The notes beneath the pieces are model-generated. The model was given only the letters and a program-made list of their open reading frames with translations. It was not told the origin of the DNA and ran no database searches. The translations under genes and the position numbers were made by a program. From Ciona savignyi (taxonomy: Eukaryota > Chordata > Ascidiacea > Phlebobranchia > Cionidae), in the NCBI GenBank assembly GCA_000149265.1, contig CH002646.1, positions 404,637 to 468,636 of the forward strand: 64,000 bases of DNA. The letters are read 5' to 3'. Below, piece by piece: positions 11,139 to 21,492 of this stretch. Positions within the stretch are counted from its first letter, which is position 1; each line of letters opens with the position of its first letter.

Positions 11139-11597
11139 GATAGGATAGGATATGATATTCATGTTTTATCCACGTGAATGGGAAAATGCAAGGGGCGTTA
11201 TCACACGGGTAATCGTCAGATTACCTCGCGCCCACCGTCGGGTTACCCGAGCTATTGCAGTGTGTTGTATATGATTGAAACGTTCTTTCTGTTTTAGAAC
11301 AACCCATTAATCCACTGGATTTAGGCGATGTCCGCTAAGTGCCTTGTCCAAGTTCACAACCGATCACCAAGGATAGGATAGGATATTCATTATTATCCCC
11401 GTGAATGGGAAAACCAAGGGGATTAACACACGGGCAATCGTCAGATCACCTCGCGCCCATCGTCGGGACACAACCGACTAGCTGTCTATTTTTGTAGTTT
11501 GTATGCAGCTAGAGACCAGTTAGCGACCAGTTTCGATCCACCAACCCTTCGGCTGAAATGCGACGCACTAATCCACCAAGCCATTCGGCCGGTACTT
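11139..11597 (-). mobile_element. older SINE with a nested SINE fragment
   Basis: It is the ortholog of 4081-4380. A 5'-truncated younger SINE piece (11374-11467, same orientation) is inserted in it and is absent from the other duplication copy. Confidence 0.82.
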
Positions 11598-12128
11598 ATA
11601 ATGCACAGGCATCATAAAGCTAAGCTACTCAACCGCCACTCCTACCAGGTCGAATATCAAATGGAAAAATAATTAAACGATAATAGCAAAAAAGAAAAGG
11701 ATAAAGTCATTCTGCATGAACCAATGAGTTAGCCTACAGCCAGTCAGAACCGCCACAGTTGTTACTATGCTTAACTGGCTCTATATATATACTTTTGTCA
11801 ACGACAGGTAGTTGAAGACTAGTAAATGTGTTCCCTTTGCTGTTGTTCAACGCCGAAAACACAATAAATAAAAATCGAACTGGTTTATTTTTACCACACT
11901 GGCAAAATGTACTGCAGTTAATCAAATATGCCACTGCAATAGCTTATAATATAGTAATTACTAATTACCCTTCAATATCAAAGATAAAAATAGTTATTAA
12001 ATATACACAATTGATTAATGAATAGGCTTTATACGTAACACAAACGAAACCCAATCCCACAGGTAGAAGCAGTTATAAAAAAGCAAAAGGCATGATGTCA
12101 TCAGAATTAATTTGTACAGGAAGCGTAA

Positions 12129-14120
12129 AGGGCTCCACACACATATAGCGTTTCGCGTCAAAACCTCGCGTTGGCCGTAAAACTCCTTGCGTCGGGTCAT
12201 GCACACACTCGCGCCAGACAAACGCAAGTGTAGAGAAGTGGCTCAATAGCGTCAAACGTCAGAGTTAAAAATATTTTAACTTTAGCGCAAGACGCAATGG
12301 GCATAAAAATGAAGGAGATACTGTTTTAAGTTGATTATGTTAATAAAAACCAAGGTAGACCAGAGAATACGTAAATAAGGATTATTTAAGTACAGCATTA
12401 TAACAAATATTTGTTTAGTTGGATTTAAATATCATTTAAACTAAGTTTTAGCACAATTTTTGTATGACACAGATCCAAAAATGTCAAAAACAGATTTTAA
12501 TGTGTTACTTATCTTGGTACAAGCAAGTTCACATCTGTATGATTTAAAGAATTAGTATTATAAAGATAAGATGAGAAAAGAAAATACCTCGACTAACATT
12601 AGTGGCAAAATAGGAGAACCAGGTACGGTATACCGGTAGTTTATTGTTTAATGTGGTTTTATAATATATGTGAATTGAAACACAACACAATGTTTGTTGA
12701 ATTTGGTGTAAATAGCATTTATTAGCAGAGGCATGTATGATGATATGGAGAAGTTTAGGGAATAGATTTTCAGGAGAGAAAAAAAAGCGGATAGTATGAA
12801 AGTGAGCGGATCCGGTGCGGCGACATGTTCAACATGGGAACATGATGAAAATATGCAATTTTTGCAAGATCACCTTTGTCACCGATTGTAAGTACCGGTA
12901 TCGGTTTGTATTGTTTATAAAATGTAGCATGTTTTCATTAAATAATACAGTTAGCACACATTGCTTGAACCAAGTACAGGTACCAGTAGTGTAATAGGTT
13001 TAACCAGTATACTGGTGAAGTAATAACTAACAGGCACACAACACAGGGATAGTTCTGGTAAACTAAACACCCCAACAGAACTATCTATCCGTGACGTCAA
13101 CAATAGATTGCCCTTCGCCTGCTGAATCGCTGCAGTCTGCACTACAGCACAAAAGAAGAAAGCTGGATTTTAAAGTTGATTTGCAGGTGGTTATTTTCAT
13201 ATTGTACATAACTTGTTTGTGTGTAAACAACTTTTTTTACCATTGTCCATCAGTTTATTTTGCTCCTGCAATGTCTAATTGAAAATATTCAGATTTATGT
13301 GGACCACTACCGGTTAATTTTTTATTAATCGTTATTTAATTCTAGATATCCACAGTTCTAATAACCACTCACTTTATTACTAGGAAGACCTCATACATAT
13401 TCTGGAGAGAAATTCTGAATATATGAAAAAGTGCAGCTCAGGCCAACATTGTGCAGGATGATATGTATGATAGTTTCGGAAAATTTACTGTTGCTAAATT
13501 ATGTAGTCTCAATGGAAACAGCTGATGAAGCTATGGCTGAAATTGTGCAGATATTGTTAACTCTGTAACTTTCATATTGAACATACCAGTCATTGTAAAT
13601 GCAAATTTGTTATTTGGTATCAATGAACTGTAAAGCATGCAGCTAGTTGTAAATAATATTTTTACTTATATTTCAGTGTTATTATATTTCTTCAGTCATA
13701 TACACTGCCTTTCCAAGCTAACTGTGATAGCTAATTGTTCATTTCATAGCACTGTATTGCTCTTTCTTCCGTTTGATATTTTGCAATAAAAATAAATATC
13801 AAGTAAGTTGTTTGTAATATGAAAATGGTGTGACATATATGAAAAAACATTAGTAAAAAGAAAGAGTGGTTATATGTCTAGAAACATGTGACAATAAAGT
13901 GAAGAGATTGGACGTTTTATTTTGCTTAATTCGTTTTCTACTCGTGAATACAATCGTTCTAATGGCCAGTAAACAAAACCACGTGGGAATGTTTTGACGC
14001 AATACGTCATCATGAACGCGAGTGTGTGTGCATGGTCTCGCGTCTCTCTTAAACGCAACGCCTGACGAGACGCGAGAAACGCGAAGGATTGCGCAAAACG
14101 CTATATGTGTGTGGAGCCCT
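12129..14120. mobile_element. PIF/Harbinger-like DNA transposon, non-autonomous or decayed
   Basis: The element is 1992 bp long. Its terminal inverted repeats match perfectly over 22 bp (12129-12150 and 14099-14120, beginning AGGGCTCCACACAC). Imperfect inverted homology continues inward and includes CATGCACACACTCGCG. It is flanked by the 3-bp duplication TAA (12126-12128 and 14121-14123), and the sister locus near 4911 has the undivided site GCGTAACACTCG. A 3-bp TWA-type target and a GGG-type end are characteristic of PIF/Harbinger. No DDE transposase is recognisable inside. A short two-exon frame (13091-13186, then 13384-13460) could be the tail of an accessory gene. Confidence 0.85.
13091..13463 (+). 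pseudogene. possible remnant of a transposon accessory gene
   Basis: A frame from ATG 13091 (MTSTIDCPSPAES...) runs to a good donor (CAG|GTGGTT at 13186/13187). An acceptor (TTACTAG) at about 13383 continues in phase with EDLIHILERNSEYMKKC and a stop soon after. The fused tail resembles the C-terminal helical end of Myb/trihelix-like accessory proteins carried by Harbinger elements. That resemblance is by eye only, and the product is short and lacks any DNA-binding domain. Confidence 0.2.
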
Positions 14121-14142
14121 TAACACTCGAAAGTTTTCAAAA

Positions 14143-16016
14143 AAAAATAGTTTTGTCGATTGGTTACAAATAAGATTTGCGGATCGGCGAAATAGTTTTG
14201 CCGATTTGTGAATGAGTTTTTTTCGATTGGCTATCAAAAAAATATTTGCGGATCGGCGAAATAGTTTTTTCGATTTGAAAATAATTTTGTGATTATAAAA
14301 TAGTTATGTAGACTAATATAACGTTCAGGTTTCCCCTTATGGGCCATCGTATTTATCAACTCATTCAAGTTACACTCTTGCGAAGGTTACAACGTATGTG
14401 AATGAGTACTAAAACTAGCAGGAACTACCAGAGCAAATCCAAAGGTTCGAACAAGTCTTGTCATGTTTCTTGCGCGTAATTTAAATATAAGTTCAGTTGG
14501 AGGTATCGGGTTTAAATATTCTTTGGGTTTCTTTTTCTTTTGTGTGGTCGCTTTTGAATGTAGCACCTCAGATATTAAGTTTTAATATAATATATCTAGT
14601 GACATTCGCGGCTTATGTCATACTTTTTGCACATTATATTAAGTTAGGTTAAAGTTGTTGGTGTGGGCGTTTAATGCGCACACGACTGTTTTTCCTGTAG
14701 ATCATTTCCTCTGCGTGTCAACCGGCTATATTCCCCCAACCAATATTTTCTATATAATCCTGCCCACACATTACGCCATACGTGGCAAGCTGACGTTTTG
14801 TGTATATACTTATTGCATTAATCTATTATCAGAAGCGCGTTTTGGAATATGGACCAAAATAGATCGCCTGCTTGGAGCGTGGCTCCTAGCATGTCCAGAC
14901 AAACGGTTAAACGGCATGTGTTTCACTGTATTAGTTTATAATATGCAATAAAGAAACCTTTCGAGACGGAGTCAATTCGAAGTCTAAATACCTGGAGATT
15001 TCAGGTCAGATTCAGTGCTAGGTATGAGCACGCCAACCACCAATAAAAGCACCTATTATTCTTCACATATATATTTAACATATGAAGATGCGCGTTTGCT
15101 TGGTAATTGAAGAATAAATTAATCGGACAATTTGTAATTATGTTATGTTACTATATTTTGATTTTATGTTTAGAGCCCGGTAAGGTTATATTAGGACAAA
15201 CAACACATCTTAAGTTGTATAGGCCTGTACCACACAAAAAGCGTTGACTTTAATTATATAACCATATTTGACAGTCGATTTTTATGTTATGTTACTATGT
15301 TGCCGTACGACAGGGAGATTCATGTGGCAAAAATGGTTTCAAACGTATTATCTGGAAAGTTCTTACCAAATATTCGACTGTTCATAACTTCTAGACCTCA
15401 TTCAATGAACGGTTTGGTATCGGACTTGCGCCCCAAGGAGACCATTTATCTATAAGACTTAACTCTTTCACTCCCGGCCAAATGCATTAATTTAAACATG
15501 CTGTCCCGCAGTGTTTTTTACAATTTTTGGTCATTTTCAAATTAGCACAGTTTTTCTCAAGTTTATGCTATGATTTTATATTTAGTATGGTTGGAAAGAT
15601 AATTTATCCCTCTTTTAAACAAACCGCACACCTAGAATCTACCTCCAATAAAGAATATATTATGTAAACTTTAGTGAACACCACTTTTTATGTAAAGAAA
15701 ATTCTGCTCGACTTTGAAAATTTTGAGGTGCACTGACAAACGAAATACTCACTAATTATTGGTATGCCCAAATGATATGAAAATTGGAATGTAGATTGTC
15801 TAATAGTTTTTGTATTTGTATCTTCAGTAGTTTTTTTACTATTCCTAATTGAAATTTTCCTTTATTCTAACTATATTATGAAAAATTGAACCAAAACGCA
15901 TTGAAGTTTTTAGTTTTGTAGAACTAAAATAGTAAAAAGTATAAATAAGAACAGTGAAGGAAGTGTAAAAAGGGCATACAAAAGCAAACAAACACAATTA
16001 CTATATCCAATATTCT
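14143..16016. other. non-coding stretch with relics
   Basis: The first 140 bases hold two to three copies of a short tandem motif (GCGGATCGGCGAAATAG). From about 14320 to 15240 the sequence is weakly but clearly similar to 22200-22920, sharing for example a CTTTTGT-TGGTCGC segment and TTTTGATTTTATGTTTA. A piggyBac-like terminus (TTAACTCTTTCACTCCC) lies at 15468 without a visible partner. An AATAAA is present at 14948. No convincing coding exon was found. Confidence 0.5.
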
Positions 16017-16020
16017 TTAA

Positions 16021-16598
16021 CTCTTTCCCTCCCAACTCGCCATATATGGCGAGTTGGTGGGAAAACATGGTATCCCGTCTGTCCATAAATGGATACAAAT
16101 CTAAAAAACGAACTAGCTAGTCTCGCCGCCTTTTTCTTTATCGTGCGCTCAGCAGGCCCAGCTGGATTCATGCTTTGGTGAACACGAAGCATAAACGCCT
16201 GCTGCGAAAACGTCACCAACGCTCTCCTTTTTTTCTCAACGGCACGAAATTCACAGAGAATGTAAAGAAAGACTTCCTTGACAAAAAGAGCTTCTCCGCA
16301 AGTTAACGCGACTCCTATTGGCTGAGTTAGTCACTTGTAAATTCGTGTAAAATCGATAGAAATAAGAGGCGAAGCCTTGAAAAAGAAAGGCTATCACTCC
16401 TCGCATTTTTAATATTTCTCCACGAAAATTACAGAGAATAAAATATAGGGTTTCCTTAATCAATTGAGCCATAGCTGAGGTCTCTACCATTACGCATTGC
16501 GGAGAAATCGTTTTTTAGATTTGCATCCATTTATGTACAGGCGGGATACCATGTTTTCCCACCAACTCGCCATATATGGCGAGTTGGGACGGAAAGAG
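16021..16598. mobile_element. piggyBac-like foldback MITE
   Basis: The element is 578 bp with about 91-bp terminal inverted repeats (16021-16111 and 16508-16598) that differ at about five positions. The ends begin CTCTTTCCCTCCC and sit next to TTAA on the left (16017-16020) and CTAA on the right (16599-16602), as expected for a piggyBac TTAA duplication with one later change. Each arm contains a perfect 24-bp palindrome (16033-16056 and 16563-16586) centred on CCATATATGG. It has no coding capacity. It lies directly against, and possibly inside, the first visible NLR exon. Confidence 0.75.
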
Positions 16599-17872
16599 CT
16601 AAATCCCCAAGTCACCGAAACACTCTTCCGGTATTATGCAGGTGACGATGCTGATAATTTGTGGAGAAAACTTCATAGAGACTGAGGTCAACTTGTTAAC
16701 TTTATACCAAATCCATTAATGCTTCAGTTGATCGTCATTTCGCTACGCCACCCAACGAAAGAAAATGAAATTATATCCACGATGACCCAAGTCTTTTCGT
16801 GCACATTGGAGAATCTCCGAAGGAGTGATTTTTCTCGCCATGATGACCTTGGACAACTTACCCAGCAATTGTCCAGACTTGCGTTTGAAGCAACCAAGAG
16901 TCAGACGGTGCTGATTACAGACCAACATTTGGCAGAGCAGGAGTTGAATTCGATTGATATTCAAGATTTGATCATAAGTATCCCAGCTCAGCGGTGGATG
17001 TTTCAAAAGATGTTTGAAGGTGACATATATCATTATTTCTCCCACCAGCTGCTGCAAGAGCATTACTCTGCACTGTACATCAAAAACGAAATGTCTCTTA
17101 GCGATTTTAAGGTGTTTTTGCAGAACCGCCTTTTTGAAAACCACTGGAGCATGGTAACATGGTTTTTATCCGGGTTACTGGTACAGAAGGATCATGTGGT
17201 CCCTTCTTCAAGTTAGAACATTTATAATTTCTAATATTTTTTTAAAATGCAAGGTATACATACCATTACCTGTTTTGAAAATAGGATATAACTGCTTTGT
17301 TTTGACTCGAAATTACAAAACAGGGCGCGGTCCATTCCCATTCTGTCACATGTCTATAACTTATTATCACCTGCTGTTAATAATCTATACTTTAACTACG
17401 TTTATTGATTTAGTTGCCATCCCACCATACTGGACAAAACGGATAGTAGATATGGCCCTGTCTCTCACTAAATACTGGTCATATGGAGAACAACCTTTCA
17501 ATTGGTGTCGAAACCATACGGTCATAATAAGTAAGACATTTGCTTTGTTGGTAAAATCCTATGAACCGGACGTTTCGTACCAGTTTAAGTGCAAGGTAAT
17601 CACGGTGTTTAACTATCTGACTAGAGAAAGAAGGTACACAGTGAGGCTGCAACGAAATATCAATAATCGCCATACTATACTCAGCTATGATACTTATAAA
17701 TAAGTATCGCAATCATTGTTTATTTATCAGGGAAACTCTCCATAAAAATGCGTCATAAGTATTGTTACAAATAGCCATTATGCACTCACAAACGCATTGT
17801 TATGTAGAACAAATTGTAACATTTGTTATTGTCATGTAATGATCGCAATCAAGGTGTGAATGGTTGTTTATA

Positions 17873-18181
17873 TCCGGCCCGTTGGTCTAACTCTAACGGT
17901 TAAGTGCGTCGCCTTTCAGTCGAAAGGTTGCAAGTGCGAAACTGGTCGTTAGCTAGTAGGTTGTGTCCTTGGGCAAGGCACCTTACGGACATTGCCTGAA
18001 CCCAGCGGATTAATGGGTTCTACCAAATTGAAGTAACGTGTCTATCATATACAACACACTGCAATAGCTCCGGTAACCCGACGATGGGCGCGAGGTGATC
18101 TGACGATTGCCCGTGTGTTAACCCCCTTGGTTTTCCCATTCACGGGGATAAAGATGAATATCCTATCCTATCCTATCCTAT
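17873..18181 (+). mobile_element. SINE, full length
   Basis: Head at left, with a TATCC tail of several units. It lies in the NLR intron between exons 2 and 3. Confidence 0.9.
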
Positions 18182-19162
18182 ATTAAGCTGACAATTAAAC
18201 AACTAAAATGTAAATACAGTAGTGTTTAGTATAATTAAAGATAACTAGAAAAATTTTACGAACGCAGTATTTACGAACTACCCTATTGGCATCTAGTAAA
18301 CTTATTTACTGACGCAAATACATAACTGATTTCTTCAGTAAGTATAAAGCGTAGTTTGGTTTTACACATCGGTTTGTAAGCTTAGTGCAATCATTCTAAA
18401 TAAGGTTGATTTCATTTGCAAGTCTTACCAAAAACAAACTACAGTTTTATTATCATCAAGAAGCGCAGTTTAGTTTAGATTTTTGGAATTCCTCATGTTA
18501 ACTAACGATAATCGATAATGGCTAATGTCGAGAAACGTGATCCGCGATTATCGATAATTTTCACCTTGTCGTTGCAGCCCTAGTAAACAGGGTACCGAAA
18601 ATAACGTTACGGTCAGAAGATCTCGCTACACTGTTTTTACATTTTTTCTGACTCCATAAGTCATGCTTTATCGACTATAACTCAAATTTTCCACAGACGA
18701 AAAGACCCTGAAAAGAGATATTCTTCTGAAAGAAACATTCAGGAGGTTCAAGAAACTGACGTTTCCTTTTTCCCGAGCAGGTAACAGTGACGCTTGGCAG
18801 TTTAGTAAAGTAGGTCGGTAGTTAAAATATAAAAGAGGCTGCGCATTTTGAGCTGTACCTCTGGGGATGGCACTTAATGCCATAATCCAAGAATGTTGAA
18901 TATTTAAAGTACTATTGAATATACACCAATGACCTCGACAACCCGACTGTGTATATGATATAATCTGAATAACAATCGTATTATACTATACTAATCGTTG
19001 TAGCATCACACTATGGTATAAATATTATTACGACTAAATAGTAGGGTATGCCAGTGTAATGCTACGTAAATTGAATGTTAAGTTGTTCTATTTGCCACCT
19101 TTTCCAGAAAGTTCTCTACATCTAGTTTTGCATCACTCAAAACTATGTTTGTATTTATACAG
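18182..19162. other. NLR intron sequence without recognised genes
   Basis: AT-rich. An inverted pair ATCGATAAT / ATTATCGAT lies around 18507-18560. Nothing else was recognised before the exon 3 acceptor at 19161-19162. Confidence 0.5.
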
Positions 19163-19437
19163 ATAAAAGGCTATTTCTAAATCTTCTGTTGGACATCAGG
19201 GAATGTGACAACGATACGGTTATAGAAGCAGCAGCGTTGCACTTCCCAGAAATCATAGACATCAGTTACACAATAATCTCAATAAGTGAGGCATACGCAA
19301 TGTGCACCGTGTTGAGAAGAGTAAAGAAATGTGTGAAGCACTTCGATTTCTGACACAGTGGCCTTTATTCAGAGACCTTCCGATTGATTGCTGGTTCTAT
19401 TCATAAAATGGAAGGATCGGTAAGTAGTAATTGTCCT

Positions 19438-19715
19438 ACCGATTTGCTTGGCGGGTTAGTGCGTCGATTTTTAGCCGAAGGGTTACTGGTTTGAAACTAG
19501 TCCCTAGCTAGTAGATTGTGTCCTTTGGAAAGGCACCTAACATACATAGTATGGACCCAGTGAAATTATGGTGTCTACAAAATTGAAGAAACGTCCTAAT
19601 CTGTAATAGCCGTGGTAACCTAACGGTTGGCGCGAGGTAATCTGAGGATTTCCCGTGTGTACGCAATTTTTCCATTCAAAAGGATAAATATGAATATCCT
19701 ACCTCTCCCCACCCT
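19438..19715 (+). mobile_element. SINE, old divergent copy
   Basis: It keeps the head, the TGTCCTTTGGAAAGGCACC core and the ATGAATATCC end, with many substitutions. NLR intron. Confidence 0.75.
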
Positions 19716-20068
19716 AATTATATTTTCAATATTAATCTTTGTTGCGTGACGTAGGAAAAAAGAAAGCGCAATTGAATTGGCAAAAAAAAGAAACAAAATT
19801 GTGTAAAATCAAAATTTGTTATTTTTCAATTCAAAGGGAGCCCATAATTTAGAGCTTCTTTTTGCCATAACTCTTTAAAAGACTGCAGTTAAGAAGTAAT
19901 AGTCAGTTAACCAATGTTGTTTAAAATAGAAAAAAGTAAAAATAACCATAACAATTTGGAAAATTTTCTAAATTAATTGTTTAAAAGGCGTCAAGTATCA
20001 ATTATGTCAGAATTTTTTAATTCTCCTCAAAGGTATACTTACAAAGATTATAAACAATTGTCGTTTAG

Positions 20069-20360
20069 TCCGGCCCGGTGGTCTAGCGGTTAAGTGCGTC
20101 GCCTTTCAATCGAAAGGTTGCAGGTGCGAAACTGGTCGCTAGCTAGTCGGTTGTGTCCTTGGGCAAGGCACTTTACGGACATTGCCTGAACCCAGCGGAT
20201 TAATGGGTTCTACAAAATTGAAGGAACGTGTCTATCATATACAACACACTACAATAGCTCCGGTTACCCGACGATGGGCGCGAGGTGATCTGACGATTGC
20301 CCGTGTGATAACCCCCTAGGTTTTCCCATTCACGGGGATAAACATGAATATCCTATCCTC
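20069..20360 (+). mobile_element. SINE, full length, ending at an NLR splice acceptor
   Basis: Near-consensus copy. Its tail TATCCTATCC runs straight into CTCCTTTTAG, the 3' splice site of NLR exon 4 (exon starts at 20368). Confidence 0.92.
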
Positions 20361-20619
20361 CTTTTAGATATACGAAATGAGGCTGGCTGGGAACTTCCTT
20401 GATAGCTCTAACACCGAAATTTTGTGTAAAATCCTTCCAAAGATAGATGGGATGTTACAGCTCGCCAACTGCTTTAAAAACGAAGCAGTTGGAACAAGGT
20501 GGGGATTGCCAAACGATGTTGAGAAAAATATGCTTCAAACTTCTTTAAATCAGTGTAACTCAGTAAGTTTATTTTTATATAAATAGAAAATGTCAATACC
20601 GTCTGCCCAATTAACATTT

Positions 20620-20835
20620 TAGTCCGATTGATTAGCTTAATGGGTTAGTGTGCCCCTTTTTATCCGAAGGAGTGCAGTTTCGAAACTGGTCACTAAATTA
20701 AAGGAATGTCTAAATCATACACAACACACTGCAATAGTGTGTGCGAGGTGATTTGTCGATGGCACGTTTGTTAACGCCCCCTGTGTTCATCATTTACGCG
20801 GATAAACATGAAATCTTAACCTATCCTATCCACGT
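20620..20835 (+). mobile_element. SINE, old and internally deleted
   Basis: Head (CCGATTGATTAGCTTAATGG) and tail are recognisable; the central core is missing. Confidence 0.65.
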
Positions 20836-21094
20836 GTTACCTATCTACATACAGAAACGATTGGGTATCCTGGGTACAAAATGCATAATCATTGTTTCTG
20901 CAAGCAAAACCTAATGTGTTTCCGAGTTACCCATTTTTTTTCTGTGGTGAATGTTCTATTTGATTGTCCTTTTTCCAGAGTGGTTGGAACATTGATTAAT
21001 TAGTTATACAATAATTTGTATGACTCAATAGTATAACACACCCATGCAAAGATTGTACCATACATGCTTCTATAATCTGTATGATGCGTACAAA

Positions 21095-21360
21095 AAGGCT
21101 TGGTGGATTAGTGCCTTACCTTTTAGCTGAATGGTTGCAGTTTTAAAACTGGTGACCAGCAAGACATTACCTGAATCCACTGAAACGAAAGGTTCTCACA
21201 AAAAGTACGTCTCAATCATATATAATGCAATAGCTCTGGTAACCGGATCATACACAATGCAATAGCTTTGAGCGTAAAGTTATCTGACGATTGCCTATGT
21301 GGTCTAACACCTCTTGCGTTTTCACATCCACGAGGATAAACATGTACATCTTGTGTCCTA
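21095..21360 (+). mobile_element. SINE, old divergent copy
   Basis: Head similarity (GGCTTGGTGGATTAGTGCC) and a degraded 3' end (GGATAAACATGTACATC). Confidence 0.6.
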
Positions 21361-21492
21361 TAACTAATTCAGTCTATTAATTGAGGATTTGTAAAAACGT
21401 CCCAATTAAACACATTTTGTTTACAGAATCTTGAAATATCACTAGATGATAGAAGTAGCATATTTTCGGAAAGCAACCCAATACAAGCATGA

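Larger units (their letters stand above)
11035..14142. repeat. segmental duplication, left flank copy L2 (interrupted)
   Basis: This is the counterpart of 3973-4930. It is interrupted by a small SINE fragment and by the transposon 12129-14120. It ends with the same ACTCGAAAGTTTTCAAAAAA junction, but here a non-array sequence follows, so the minisatellite is missing downstream of this copy. Confidence 0.88.
16603..21492 (+). pseudogene. NLR-type immune receptor gene, 5'-truncated and broken
   Basis: NLR proteins are cytosolic sensors with a NACHT ATPase and leucine-rich repeats (LRR). Five exons join in codon phase. They are: at or before 16603 to 17211; 17414-17530; 19163-19419; 20368-20562; and 21427-21492 with a stop. 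Exon 1 carries the end of NACHT and its winged-helix region: NPLMLQLIVISL, then LSRLAFEATK, then HYFSHQLLQEHYSALYI, which fits the family pattern FIHLSxQEFxAAxY, then WFLSGLL. Exon 3 has the linker before the LRRs (EIIDISYTIISISEAYAMC) and the first LRR; exon 4 has further LRR (TEILCKILPKI). Two in-frame TGA codons, at 16683-16685 and 19351-19353, interrupt NACHT and the first LRR. No P-loop (Walker A) motif was found upstream. The exon 1 donor (CAA|GTTAGA) is weak; the others are good. Most likely a pseudogene. Confidence 0.65.

Noticed and set aside
14655..14951. 98-codon + strand frame (MLVWAFNAHTTVF...)
   Set aside because: No family resemblance, no splice context, and it lies in the diverged non-coding repeat shared with 22200-22920.
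17531..17703. Extension of the NLR exon 2 frame to the stop at 17701
   Set aside because: The donor ATAA|GTAAGA at 17530/17531 restores phase with exon 3, which the extended frame and the later donor at 17607 do not.
17873..17960. tRNA-like sequence with A and B boxes
   Set aside because: It recurs about 40 times attached to the same SINE body and cannot form a full mature tRNA; it is a SINE promoter head, not a tRNA gene.
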